This document shows, one piece after another, positions 25,221 through 33,745 of a DNA stretch of 64,000 nucleotides (its first letter is position 1; every line of letters starts with the position of its first letter). The notes under the pieces were generated by a model. It was not told the DNA's origin. It worked only from the letters and a program-made list of their open reading frames with translations, and searched no databases. The translations under genes were made by a program, and so were the position numbers. The stretch is from positions 2,108,001 to 2,172,000 of the forward strand of contig OY782506.1 of NCBI GenBank assembly GCA_963677755.1, read 5' to 3'. The DNA is from JAIOSF01 sp963677755. Lineage in GTDB: Bacteria; Campylobacterota; Campylobacteria; Campylobacterales; Arcobacteraceae.

Positions 25221-26747
25221 TTAATGTTCCCCCTCTGGACCAATTTTTATCTGTTTGGTCATAATTTTTATCTCAGCTATTAATAAAAGTGTAAATAGCG
25301 TTGCAAACATAAAGAAACTTATCATCACATTTGTAGTTGCTATTTTAGTTGCTGCTACCCCTACAGGCATTAAATCTTGTATAGCCCAAGGTTGTCTTCC
25401 AACTTCAGCAACTACCCATCCAGCTTCCCCTGCAATATATCCTAAAGGGATACTCCAAACAGCAGATACCAAAAGTGCTCTATAATCACTAATATCTTTT
25501 TTCATAGAGAAATAAAGGATAAGTGCAAAGAGTAAAGTAAACCAACCACCTAAAGTAACCATAAGATGAAAAGCATAGAATGTTGTTGCTACTGGTGGAA
25601 CTATCTGTTCAGGTGATTTTAAATAGCCATATCCAAAATATTGCATATTTTTTTCTAACACAACTCTAGCTTCTTGAGCTTTTACCATATTATTCTCTTT
25701 TTTTGCCTCTTTGTAATCCTCTAAAGCTGCTATTGCAATTTTTCCTTTGTCTATTTTTGTTTGGGCACTTTGAATACCTTGAAGTTCATTTCCATAAACT
25801 AAATCTTTAAGACCAGGGACATATGCAGTAGTATCGTGATAACCAAGTATTGACAATGCATACGGTATCTCAAACTCAAAGTGATATGTATCTTCATCAT
25901 TTGTTAATGTTTTTTTATTGTTTAAAATCCCAACAGCTACTAATCCAGCGCTTTGTTTACCTTCATATAAACCTTCCATAGCTGCTAGTTTTACAGGTTG
26001 TTTTAAAGCTACTTGATGTGCTGATTCATCACCTGTTAATATTAAAAATAAACTAGTTATTAGTCCAAATGTTGCCCCAATAATCATAGATTTTTTAGCA
26101 AAAATAACTTCTCTTCCTTTTAGAAGATACCAAGCTGAAATCCCTACAACAAACAGTGATGCCATCACATAACCACTTCCAATAGTGTGTAAAAATTTAC
26201 TAATAGCAACAGGACTAAATAATACATCCCAAAAATTGATCATCTCATTTCTTATTGTATCTGGATTAAATTCCATTCCTGTTGGGTATTGCATCCAACC
26301 ATTTGCTACAAGTATCCATAGTGCAGATAAATTTGAACCAATAGCTACAAGCCAAGTAGATAATAGATGGAATTTTTTTCCAACTTTATTCCAACCAAAA
26401 AACATAACAGCAAAAAATGTACTCTCCATAAAAAATGCCAAGATACCTTCAACTGCAAGTGGTGCTCCAAATATATCTCCAACAAACCAAGAGTAGTTTG
26501 CCCAGTTTGTTCCAAATTCAAACTCCATGATAATACCAGTTGCAACCCCAATTGCAAAATTAATAGCAAATAGTGTCATCCAAAATTTTGTTGTTTTTTT
26601 CCAAAATTCACTTCCAGTTTTTACATAAATACTTTCCATAATAGCTACAATAAAACCTAAACCCAATGTAAGTGGTACAAATACCCAATGATACATTGCT
26701 GTTAATGCAAACTGTGCTCTACTCCAATCTACTAAATGTTCTTCCAT
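25221..26747 (-). CDS. cydA: Cytochrome bd quinol oxidase subunit I
   Basis: 508 aa. WSRAQFALTAMYHWVFVPLT carries the heme ligand His near residue 19, EGILAFFMESTFFAVMFFGW is the conserved second block, and EVGRQPWAIQDLMPV is the CydA hallmark (GRQPW) near residue 450. The periplasmic Q-loop region (about 250-385) is rich in charged residues. It reduces O2 at low concentration using quinol. It is preceded by the DUF4492 gene (2-base gap), followed by cydB and lies divergent from a DUF134 regulator. Confidence 0.95.
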   Translation of the reverse strand: MEEHLVDWSRAQFALTAMYHWVFVPLTLGLGFIVAIMESIYVKTGSEFWKKTTKFWMTLFAINFAIGVATGIIMEFEFGTNWANYSWFVGDIFGAPLAVEGILAFFMESTFFAVMFFGWNKVGKKFHLLSTWLVAIGSNLSALWILVANGWMQYPTGMEFNPDTIRNEMINFWDVLFSPVAISKFLHTIGSGYVMASLFVVGISAWYLLKGREVIFAKKSMIIGATFGLITSLFLILTGDESAHQVALKQPVKLAAMEGLYEGKQSAGLVAVGILNNKKTLTNDEDTYHFEFEIPYALSILGYHDTTAYVPGLKDLVYGNELQGIQSAQTKIDKGKIAIAALEDYKEAKKENNMVKAQEARVVLEKNMQYFGYGYLKSPEQIVPPVATTFYAFHLMVTLGGWFTLLFALILYFSMKKDISDYRALLVSAVWSIPLGYIAGEAGWVVAEVGRQPWAIQDLMPVGVAATKIATTNVMISFFMFATLFTLLLIAEIKIMTKQIKIGPEGEH

Positions 26748-26748
26748 T

Positions 26749-26958
26749 TTATTTCCTTTTCAAATTTTCATAGACAAAATTTATTTTTTCATCATATGTT
26801 GTATATTCACTTTTCAAACTCTTGTCATGGATAAAATAATTTAAAACTAAAAATATAACTAATAGTTTTATAAATATTATTTTCCACAAAGTTTTTCCTA
26901 CCTTCATATTTCTAAATCCATCAATATAGAAATAAAATATGTCTTTAATTGCTACCAT
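26749..26958 (-). CDS. DUF4492 small membrane protein
   Basis: 69 aa from ATG 26958. GAGAGG lies 5 bases before it, and the GTG two codons earlier would overlap that site. FYFIDG-like start IFYFYIDGFRNMKVGKTLWK followed by a membrane helix IIFIKLLVIFLVLNYF matches DUF4492, a family found directly upstream of cydA in Campylobacterota and Bacteroidetes. The C-terminal tail is charged. It probably assists assembly or stability of the oxidase, which is inferred from constant association. Confidence 0.85.
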   Translation of the reverse strand: MVAIKDIFYFYIDGFRNMKVGKTLWKIIFIKLLVIFLVLNYFIHDKSLKSEYTTYDEKINFVYENLKRK

Positions 26959-27017
26959 TTTCACCTCTCTATTTTTGAAGATTATCCTTTAATTGTTAAA
27001 TAATTATTAACCTATAA

Positions 27018-27061
27018 TGAACATATGTCAAAATGATACAACTTTTTTGAACATATGTCAA
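27018..27061. promoter_or_regulatory. Paired operator-like repeat between cyd operon and DUF134 regulator
   Basis: TGAACATATGTCAA occurs at 27018-27031 and again at 27048-27061, exactly 30 bases apart (about three helix turns). Each copy has the partial dyad TGA-N7-TCA around CATATG. They lie between the divergent cyd and DUF134 promoters, with a TATTAT -10 candidate at about 27084. Binding by the DUF134 protein is the natural guess. Confidence 0.6.
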
Positions 27062-27109
27062 GTTATATTAAATAAAATTTTGCTATTATAAATTATTAAA
27101 GGGGTGGCA

Positions 27110-27694
27110 ATGGGTCGTGAAAAAAATGTAAGAAACTTAAACTTTAAACCAGTTTTCAAAAAATTTGTACCTAAGAATGGTATACCGAATGGTATTACTA
27201 ATATTTTAGATGAAGAGATTGAAGCCTTATATCTTATGGATATTTTGGGACTGTATCAAGAAGAAGCAGCAAAAAAGATGGAAGTATCAAGACCGACATT
27301 TACTAGAATATTAAAAAATGCTCGGAAAAAACTTTCAACTGCAATTATTAGTGGTCACAAAATAAATATTGAACATTCATCAGATACTTTTTTACTTGCA
27401 ATATGTTCAGATGATGAAAGTTTTAAAAATATTCAAAATGATCAACAATATATATTTATATATTCTCTTAATAATGAACAGATAAAACTTGAAAAAAAAA
27501 TAAAAAATCCTCTCTATTTGAATTTAGACAAACCTGCGATAATTTTACCTCAAATATTTACAGAGAATAATGTAAATATTTTTATATCTTCCAAAATTGG
27601 AGAAGGATTAAAAAATAGTTTAATTTCAAAAGGTATTAAACCACTTGTAAAACAAAAAATTGAACTTACTCAACTATCAACAATAATAAAATAA
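27110..27694 (+). CDS. DUF134 DNA-binding regulator fused to a NifX-like domain
   Basis: 194 aa from ATG 27110 (AAAGGGG is 6 bases upstream, and a GTG two codons earlier is less well spaced). The N-terminal 90 residues are DUF134: FKPVFKKFVPKNGIP, EEIEALYLMDILGLYQEEAA and a sigma-like HTH KKMEVSRPTFTRILKNARKKL. Residues about 100-190 resemble a NifX fold (LLAICSDDESF, then NVNIFISSKIGEGLKNSLIS), though without the usual Cys. It is probably a transcription regulator responding to a metal or redox signal and controlling the divergent cyd/nifX-like cluster and itself. Confidence 0.8.
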   Translation: MGREKNVRNLNFKPVFKKFVPKNGIPNGITNILDEEIEALYLMDILGLYQEEAAKKMEVSRPTFTRILKNARKKLSTAIISGHKINIEHSSDTFLLAICSDDESFKNIQNDQQYIFIYSLNNEQIKLEKKIKNPLYLNLDKPAIILPQIFTENNVNIFISSKIGEGLKNSLISKGIKPLVKQKIELTQLSTIIK

Positions 27695-27703
27695 TTTTAT
27701 TCA

Positions 27704-27740
27704 TAAAAAAAGGGAGATACTTTCGTATCTCCCTTTTTAT
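27704..27740 (+). terminator. Bidirectional terminator after DUF134 gene
   Basis: AAAAAGGGAGATAC pairs perfectly with GTATCTCCCTTTTT around loop TTTC, with A-runs before and T-runs after. This is a textbook intrinsic terminator for both the + strand regulator gene and the - strand cbb3 operon. Confidence 0.9.
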
Positions 27741-27763
27741 TTTATCAATATTATATATTAATA

Positions 27764-27856
27764 TTAACCAACAAACACTCTTGAAGAATCTAAATATGTT
27801 AACATAATAGTTGCAACAGCTGTTATAGCTAATAGTATTCCAATTACCTTATCCAT
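27764..27856 (-). CDS. 30-aa membrane peptide at the end of the cbb3 operon
   Basis: ATG at 27856 preceded by AAAGGAGAATAAAG, stop at 27764. The product is MDKVIGILLAITAVATIMLT plus YLDSSRVFVG, a single membrane helix with almost no soluble part. It lies 2 bases after the DUF4006 gene and before the operon terminator. The strong ribosome site and position argue that it is real and part of the cbb3 oxidase operon. No family is recognised. Confidence 0.65.
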   Translation of the reverse strand: MDKVIGILLAITAVATIMLTYLDSSRVFVG

Positions 27857-27858
27857 CT

Positions 27859-28101
27859 TTATTCTCCTTTGTTTATCCACATTTTATGATTGTCAGGACT
27901 ATTCATCTTTAAAGCATTCAAGTCTTGATTAATTTCATAAAAGTTTTCAGCATTTGATTGTTGAGTTACTACAGCAAAGTAACTCAATACACCTAGTATA
28001 GATAATAATAATACAGTAGCTATTAACATACCTGTAATACCATGAACTAAACTAAATAAACCACCCTCTGTTTTAGGGTCTATTTGTGAACTTCCAGCCA
28101 T
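27859..28101 (-). CDS. DUF4006 small membrane protein
   Basis: 80 aa. FSLVHGITGMLIATVLLLSI followed by LGVLSYFAVVTQQ is the single membrane helix and signature of DUF4006, a family that in Campylobacterota follows ccoP. The C-terminal half is soluble (NFYEINQDLNALKMNSPDNH). It starts 1 base after the ccoP stop, so it is co-translated. It is likely an accessory subunit or assembly helper of the cbb3 oxidase, which is inferred from gene order. Confidence 0.8.
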   Translation of the reverse strand: MAGSSQIDPKTEGGLFSLVHGITGMLIATVLLLSILGVLSYFAVVTQQSNAENFYEINQDLNALKMNSPDNHKMWINKGE

Positions 28102-28102
28102 A

Positions 28103-29053
28103 CTACTCTCCTATACTTCTTAAATAAGTAGCAACCGCTTTATCTTGAGTTTCTGTTAATCTACCCTCAAAACTTGGCATTGCACCTATTATACCTTTTT
28201 TACCATGCTTTAATACATTGATAACTAAAGCATCATCATACTCTACAAGATTTGGTGACATTCCACCCATACCTTTACCATCTGCACCATGACAAGAAGA
28301 ACAAACACCAGCAAATATATCTGCACCAGCACCAGTATCTTTCATACCATTTGCAACATAGTTAGATACAACTTCTATTTCAGAATCTGAAATTGGCATA
28401 CCTGTATTAACATTAATTAAAGCTTCTTTAGCTGGCATAACACCCATACCGTAACCTAAATTACCAGCTGGATTTGTACCAATTGCAGCAGAACCATTGT
28501 TAATTACATTTTTAACTTGTTCAACATTCATTCTTTTTGTGAAATCATGAGCTTTCCCATTAATTCCTTCACCATCAACACCATGACAAGGAGCACATTG
28601 TACTAAGAATACAGATTGACCCATACCAGATAACTCTTGTTCTGTGATATTTGCCCATTTAGATTCAAATTTTGCATTGTACTCTAATGTTTCTTCATTG
28701 TATTGACCAATTTGTGAAAATTGACTTGTTGGATACCCTATAAAGAAATACCATAATTGCCAAATCATTGTAGCAATAAATAACATTCCCCAACCTACAG
28801 GAATGTTATTTTTGTACTCACCAATACCATCCCATCTCTCTTCAGCTAACTCACCAGTTGCTGTATCATTTTTAATCTGATTTACATACTTTAAGGCTAC
28901 GAATGTTGTAATACCAATAATCGCAACACCACCAAGCATTGTAAGGTCATTGATATAATCTTCACCTAGCGCAAATGAGTCACCTGCCATGAAGTAAGTT
29001 CCTGTCATAAGTGCTACGATAAGAATAATCCCACCTATTACCATAGATTTCAT
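28103..29053 (-). CDS. ccoP: cbb3 cytochrome c oxidase subunit III (diheme)
   Basis: 316 aa. Two N-terminal hydrophobic segments and a conserved GWGMLFIATMIWQLWYFFIG helix precede two c-type heme domains with CAPCHG (about 150) and CSSCHG (about 250). Met ligands are likely in the GVMPAKEAL and GAMPSFEGRL regions. It passes electrons from cytochrome c to CcoO/CcoN. It is co-transcribed with ccoQ, ccoO and ccoN. An extra N-terminal helix is common in Campylobacterota CcoP. Confidence 0.93.
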   Translation of the reverse strand: MKSMVIGGIILIVALMTGTYFMAGDSFALGEDYINDLTMLGGVAIIGITTFVALKYVNQIKNDTATGELAEERWDGIGEYKNNIPVGWGMLFIATMIWQLWYFFIGYPTSQFSQIGQYNEETLEYNAKFESKWANITEQELSGMGQSVFLVQCAPCHGVDGEGINGKAHDFTKRMNVEQVKNVINNGSAAIGTNPAGNLGYGMGVMPAKEALINVNTGMPISDSEIEVVSNYVANGMKDTGAGADIFAGVCSSCHGADGKGMGGMSPNLVEYDDALVINVLKHGKKGIIGAMPSFEGRLTETQDKAVATYLRSIGE

Positions 29054-29099
29054 ATTAGCAATCTCCTTTTAATTTTTTATATTAGTCAAAAAAACACAA

Positions 29100-29330
29100 C
29101 TATTCATTGTCTTTTTTATCCTCTGTTTTTTTTCTCTCTTCTAAAGGTTTAGATTCTATACTATCATCCAAAACAAGATCTGAATACTTTTCAAAATCTC
29201 GGTAATTTTTATCACCTTTTCTGTTTCTTTTGTAGATAGAAAATGCATAACTATAGAATACGATACAAACTACTGCAAGCAATGCAAATTTTGCATATCC
29301 TTGTATTGTCATAAGTGTTTCGTATTCCAT
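29100..29330 (-). CDS. ccoQ: cbb3 oxidase CcoQ-type subunit
   Basis: 76 aa. One membrane helix (about 10-32, YAKFALLAVVCIVFYSYAFS) followed by YKRNRKGDKNYRDFEKYSDL and an acidic/basic tail rich in Glu, Lys and Asp. Its size, topology and place between ccoO and ccoP match CcoQ, which stabilises the cbb3 complex. There is a 9-base gap to ccoO. Confidence 0.85.
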   Translation of the reverse strand: MEYETLMTIQGYAKFALLAVVCIVFYSYAFSIYKRNRKGDKNYRDFEKYSDLVLDDSIESKPLEERKKTEDKKDNE

Positions 29331-29339
29331 GTGTAACCT

Positions 29340-30005
29340 TTATTTTAAAGAATTCATATATGCAATTAAAGCTACAATTTCTGGAATCTCACCATTTTTC
29401 ACTGCATCTTTTACGCTTTGGTTTTTCATATCTGCAGCTATAACTTTTGCATCTTCTAATGCAGCAGCTTTCGCTTCATTCCATGAACCTAGTTTTGGCA
29501 TACCTTCTTTATCATATGGTACTGCAAACACCATTTTTTGTGTATTTGCATTTGCATACGCTGTTGCAACATCTGCTTTATTTTCAAACATATGTGCATA
29601 GTTAGGCATGATTGAACCTGGAACAACTGAAGCTGGATCCATCATATGATTCTCATGCCAATCTGTTGTTCTATAGTTTCCAACTCTCATTAAATCTGGA
29701 CCTGTTCTTTTTGATCCCCATAAAAATGGTCTATCATAAGCAAACTCACCAGATAATGAATACATACCATATCTATCAGTTTCTGATTTAAATGGTCTAA
29801 TTAATTGTGAATGACAAGCATTACAACTATCTTTTATATAAACTTGACGACCAGCTAATTCTAAAACACTATATGGTTTAGTATTAACTAATGGTTGAGA
29901 AGCTTTCGCAAAATCAGGAATAACTTCTATTAGACCTGCAAACGCAATTGTTAAAAATAAAACTACCGTAAAGAAAAACGGTCTTTGTTCTAACCAATGA
30001 AACAT
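29340..30005 (-). CDS. ccoO: cbb3 cytochrome c oxidase subunit II (monoheme)
   Basis: 221 aa. An N-terminal anchor helix (FFFTVVLFLTIAFAGLIEVI) is followed by the c-heme motif DSCNACHSQLIRPF (about residue 60), with YDRPFLWGSKRTGPDLMRVG and SVVPGSIMPNYAHMF giving the conserved CcoO segments and Met ligand. It relays electrons from CcoP to CcoN. It sits 15 bases after ccoN in the operon. Confidence 0.95.
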   Translation of the reverse strand: MFHWLEQRPFFFTVVLFLTIAFAGLIEVIPDFAKASQPLVNTKPYSVLELAGRQVYIKDSCNACHSQLIRPFKSETDRYGMYSLSGEFAYDRPFLWGSKRTGPDLMRVGNYRTTDWHENHMMDPASVVPGSIMPNYAHMFENKADVATAYANANTQKMVFAVPYDKEGMPKLGSWNEAKAAALEDAKVIAADMKNQSVKDAVKNGEIPEIVALIAYMNSLK

Positions 30006-30020
30006 ATTAACCCCCTTCTC

Positions 30021-31499
30021 TTAAACGCCCATAGGCGATGCATTTGTAGGTTCTTTATCAAGAATTCTACCTGCAGTAGCTGTTTTATACATATTGTATG
30101 CAAACATAAAGAAACCAATTAAGTATAATAATCCACCAACTGCTCTAATTGTGTAGTATGGTTGTAATACTGTAACTGTATCAATAAATGAGTATAATAA
30201 AGAACCATATTCATCATATGCTCTCCACATCATACCTTGTGTAATACCTGCAATCCACATAGATGTAAAGTATAATACAATAGCTGTTGTTTGTAACCAG
30301 AATTGTGTTTCCATTAATGACTTAGAGTAAATTTCTCTTCCGTACATTCTTGGTGCCATATGAAATAATGCTGCCATTACCATAAATACAACCCATCCTA
30401 AAACACCATCATGAACGTGACCAGGAATCCAGTCAGTAAAGTGTGCAATAGCATTAACAGATTTAATAGCTTGGATTGGACCTTCAATAGTTGATAACAT
30501 ATAGAAAGTTGAAGCCATAACCATAAATTTAATTAATGGAGATGATTGTAATTGACCCCACTCACCTTTCATAGTTAAAAGCATATTAATTGCAGATCCC
30601 CATGATGGTAAAATAAGAACAACAGACATAACAGAACCCATAGTTTGCATCCAATCAGGAACAGTACTATAAATAAGGTGGTGTCCACCAGCCCATAAAT
30701 AAACAAACATTAATCCCCAGAATGCTAAGATAGAAAGTTTATAAGAATAAACATTTTGTCCAGATTCTTTTGGTAAGAAATAATAAATCATCGCAATAAT
30801 TGGTGTAGTAAATACGAATGCAACAGCATTGTGTCCATACCACCATTGCACTAGTGCATCATTTGTACCTGCATATAATGAAATAGAATGCATAATAGAG
30901 CTTGGTGCTCCATTTGCAAATAACATTGTAGGAACTTCCATATTGTTGAATAAATATAACATAGCAACTGCTACGAAACATGCAATATAGTACCATAAAG
31001 AGATATATAATGTTCTCTCTCTTCTAATACCAATTAATCCAAAAATAGAAATACCAAATAATACCCACCATACTACAACTAGTAAATCTAGTGGCCATTC
31101 TAATTCAGCATACTCTTTTGATGTAGTAATACCAGAAATTAGTGTTACAACAGCTAAAAGAATTGTAATGAAATATAAAGCAAAATGTAATTTTGCTACA
31201 CCCATTAAAAATGGTGACTCTTTTAAAGACACCTTTAATACTCTTTGCCCTACATAATACCATGTAGCAAAAATACCACTTAGCGTAAAACCAAAAGCAA
31301 CACCGTTTGTGTGTAAAGGTCTTAACCTACTGAAAGTACCATACTCACCAGCTAAGTTACTTAAAGCTGGAAATGCTAATTGAAATGCTAATATAACACC
31401 AACTGTCATACCAATGATACCAAACAGAATTGTTGCAAAAGTAAAGGCTTTCGCTATCGAGTAATCGTACTCAATTGGTTGTGCATTGTCTTGCATCAA
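30021..31499 (-). CDS. ccoN: cbb3 cytochrome c oxidase catalytic subunit I
   Basis: 492 aa, about 12 membrane helices. Heme-copper ligands are visible: RLRPLHTNGVAFGF (low-spin heme His), QWWYGHNAVAFVFTTP (CuB His), GGHHLIYSTVPDW (CuB His pair) and HFTDWIPGHVHDGVLGW (heme His). The cbb3 class is clear from the HDG context. It reduces O2 to water and pumps protons. It is the first gene of ccoNOQP, with AGGAGGAG just before the ATG. Confidence 0.97.
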   Translation of the reverse strand: MMQDNAQPIEYDYSIAKAFTFATILFGIIGMTVGVILAFQLAFPALSNLAGEYGTFSRLRPLHTNGVAFGFTLSGIFATWYYVGQRVLKVSLKESPFLMGVAKLHFALYFITILLAVVTLISGITTSKEYAELEWPLDLLVVVWWVLFGISIFGLIGIRRERTLYISLWYYIACFVAVAMLYLFNNMEVPTMLFANGAPSSIMHSISLYAGTNDALVQWWYGHNAVAFVFTTPIIAMIYYFLPKESGQNVYSYKLSILAFWGLMFVYLWAGGHHLIYSTVPDWMQTMGSVMSVVLILPSWGSAINMLLTMKGEWGQLQSSPLIKFMVMASTFYMLSTIEGPIQAIKSVNAIAHFTDWIPGHVHDGVLGWVVFMVMAALFHMAPRMYGREIYSKSLMETQFWLQTTAIVLYFTSMWIAGITQGMMWRAYDEYGSLLYSFIDTVTVLQPYYTIRAVGGLLYLIGFFMFAYNMYKTATAGRILDKEPTNASPMGV

Positions 31500-31523
31500 T
31501 CTCCTCCTAAAGTTTAAAATAAA

Positions 31524-31540
31524 GTCACGAATTCGTCACT
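31524..31540. promoter_or_regulatory. Palindromic element upstream of ccoN
   Basis: GTCACGAATTCGTCAC contains the perfect 10-bp palindrome ACGAATTCGT flanked by repeated GTCAC. It lies about 25-40 bases before the ccoN start in the probable 5' untranslated region. A TTAAAAT -10 candidate lies just upstream on the - strand. The remaining intergenic DNA to 31710 is very AT-rich, with a short CAGATT/AATCTG dyad and nothing else I can assign. Confidence 0.35.
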
Positions 31541-31710
31541 TATGATGGCATTTTAACAGATTAAAATTTAAATCAATCTGAATTAGTTAATTGTTTGTTA
31601 ATTTATTTCAATTAATTAATAAAATTTATTTTGATTTAAGTAATAAATTAATCTAGAATTAAGAATTGGTAATGTATAGTTCTGTCATATGTTTATTTAA
31701 AGGAGACAAG

Positions 31711-32463
31711 ATGAGTAGCAAAATAACTAAAGGAATTATATCGTTAGTAAGTGTTGTATGTATAAGTACTTTTTCTTATGCTGACGAAGAAAAAAAAGTG
31801 ATTGATCCGATGTTAGCAATACCAACTGCACAGGTTCATCAAACTATTGATAAAACTATTCAAGATTTAGCAAATAGATTATTTAATAGTAGCAAGGTAA
31901 CGAGAGAAGAACTCAATGATATTGCTATTACTTCATTTGTTGATTTACATCAGTTTGATAAAACTACTCATTTTGGAAGAACTTTATCTGAAGGTTTTTT
32001 TGATGAATTATTCATCAGAGGATTTAATGTAAGTGATTTTAGAGGACAAGGTACACTTTCAATTAATAAAGAGGGTGAATATTTTCTTACTAGAGAAATA
32101 AAACTTTTAGATAAAGATATACAAAGTGGTTATGTTCTTGTAGGAACATATACTACATTTGAAGATAAAGTTCTTATAAATGCAAGAATTATGGATAACC
32201 AAAGTGGAAAAATACTTGCAAGTGCAAGGGCAAACTATGTTACAGATGATTGTAGAGTATTACAAAACTGTAAAAAACCAAGAATTATTAATATTGTTTC
32301 TGGTGATTATAAAAAAAATAATTCTAGAGAAAATATAAGTGCAGTTGATAAAAAAGAGATTCGTCTAAAACAACACTTTATCACAAAACAACCAATGGAA
32401 CAAGAGGAAGTTGTAGAAGTTAAAACAAAGACTCAATTCCCACTTGTAAACCTTATAAAATAA
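31711..32463 (+). CDS. FlgO-domain exported protein A
   Basis: 250 aa from ATG 31711 (AAAGGAG 6 bases upstream; earlier Met codons lack a site). The signal peptide ends near STFSYA-DEE. The FlgO domain (about 35-185) shows IDKTIQDLANRLF, IAITSFVDLHQFDKTTHFGR, TLSEGFFDELFIRGFNVSDF and YVLVGTYTTFEDKVLINARI. FlgO proteins are outer-membrane proteins first known from Vibrio flagellar rings. No flagellar genes are near. The C-terminal tail (about 190-250) is basic. It is the first gene of a six-gene envelope cluster, divergent from ccoN. Confidence 0.8.
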   Translation: MSSKITKGIISLVSVVCISTFSYADEEKKVIDPMLAIPTAQVHQTIDKTIQDLANRLFNSSKVTREELNDIAITSFVDLHQFDKTTHFGRTLSEGFFDELFIRGFNVSDFRGQGTLSINKEGEYFLTREIKLLDKDIQSGYVLVGTYTTFEDKVLINARIMDNQSGKILASARANYVTDDCRVLQNCKKPRIINIVSGDYKKNNSRENISAVDKKEIRLKQHFITKQPMEQEEVVEVKTKTQFPLVNLIK

Positions 32464-32473
32464 AGGATAAAAA

Positions 32474-33679
32474 ATGTTAAAAAACATATTAAAACTAACT
32501 TCGATTGCGATTTTAGCATCAACAAGTTTAGTTGCTGACAAAGTTACAATATCAAATGATGGAACTGGTGATTTTTTAATATCACCTTTATATATTGCAA
32601 AAGGTGATATTTGTAGTGAAATAAAAGTTTTCAATACAAATGAAACAAGTTCTATTTTAGCAAAAGTTGTATTTAGAGAAAAAATAGCTTCTCATGAAGT
32701 TGATTTACCGATTTTTTTATCACCAGGTGATGTATGGTCAGGTACAGTTTGTGAGATAGGTAATAAAATTATCCTAAAAAGTGATGATGATTCAAATCAT
32801 CCAGCAGCATTAGAAACTTTAGCTAAAGGGAAAGATTTAACAGAACACAGTAAAAATGCAGGATATAGAAATGTTGATGTGGCGCGTGGTTATGTAGAAA
32901 TCAATGGAAAATCTTTTGAAATTAAAGAACAGGAAAAAGATAATTTAGATTTTTCAAGAGGATATGTTGAGATTTACCCAATAGCACAATATTATGAAGG
33001 AAGTAGAAAAAAAGTACCTAAAAACTTTTTAGTAGATAGATGGGATAGATTAATTGATAAAGACAAGTCTAATCCAAAACTAAGTAAATTTGGTATTGAT
33101 AGTTATAGTTTAAGTGGTTCAGTTTCTTTTCAAACAGAAGGGCAAGAAACTGCTTCAATTCCTATGAAAGCTTTTAAAGGTGCTCACGATAAATTAGTAC
33201 TTGGAGAAGTAATTAATTTCAGTAGTCAAGCTAAACCAGAAGAGCTATTAGGAAAGGGGAAAGTAAAAGAGATATTAACACTTTTACAAAATGAAAGATT
33301 CTCTTTTACATATGATAATGCAGGTGATTGTCAATATATTAATGTTGTATTCCCATTTAGTCATAAAGAGAAACAGTCAAGAAAATTCAAATTTACTATT
33401 AGAGATATGAATGAAAATAAATACACTATGATATTTTCTCCTCGTTCAAATATAGTAAATGAAGTTGGATATATACCTGTAAGTGATTTAATCAAACTTA
33501 CAAGAGACACTGTAAAATATAAAAAAGGTATGGTACAAATAACTGCCCTAACTAATAATGACGAAGTACAATTAGGACAAAATAAAACTGCTTCTATTAT
33601 ACCAACTATATCAAGAGTAAAACCAATAGGTGGAAAAGATATTATGATTAATGCAAGTTATCTACCAACTAGAAAATAA
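32474..33679 (+). CDS. Exported beta-rich protein of unknown family
   Basis: 401 aa. The signal peptide ends near TSLVA-DKV. The N-domain (about 22-105) looks like an immunoglobulin-type sandwich (DFLISPLYIAKGDICSEIKV, then SILAKVVFREK and IFLSPGDVWSGTVCEIGN) with two Cys (about 47 and 93) that could form a disulfide. The motif RGYVEI occurs twice (about 138-143 and 162-167). The rest is soluble and beta-rich. It starts 10 bases after FlgO-domain gene A, so it is in the same operon. I do not recognise the family. A secreted or periplasmic structural role is only a guess. Confidence 0.7.
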   Translation: MLKNILKLTSIAILASTSLVADKVTISNDGTGDFLISPLYIAKGDICSEIKVFNTNETSSILAKVVFREKIASHEVDLPIFLSPGDVWSGTVCEIGNKIILKSDDDSNHPAALETLAKGKDLTEHSKNAGYRNVDVARGYVEINGKSFEIKEQEKDNLDFSRGYVEIYPIAQYYEGSRKKVPKNFLVDRWDRLIDKDKSNPKLSKFGIDSYSLSGSVSFQTEGQETASIPMKAFKGAHDKLVLGEVINFSSQAKPEELLGKGKVKEILTLLQNERFSFTYDNAGDCQYINVVFPFSHKEKQSRKFKFTIRDMNENKYTMIFSPRSNIVNEVGYIPVSDLIKLTRDTVKYKKGMVQITALTNNDEVQLGQNKTASIIPTISRVKPIGGKDIMINASYLPTRK

Positions 33680-33717
33680 CTTGCTTTAACCTTTCTTAAA
33701 TAAAAAAACAATATAAT

Positions 33718-33737
33718 CTCAGTAATTCTATACTGAG
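33718..33737 (+). promoter_or_regulatory. Hairpin just upstream of FlgO-domain gene B
   Basis: CTCAGTA pairs with TACTGAG around ATTCTA, followed by AGGTTTTT and the ATG at 33746. A TATAAT lies immediately before it. The right arm contains part of the GAGAGG ribosome site, so it could modulate translation. Alternatively it could be a weak terminator of the upstream operon. Confidence 0.35.
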
Positions 33738-33745
33738 AGGTTTTT

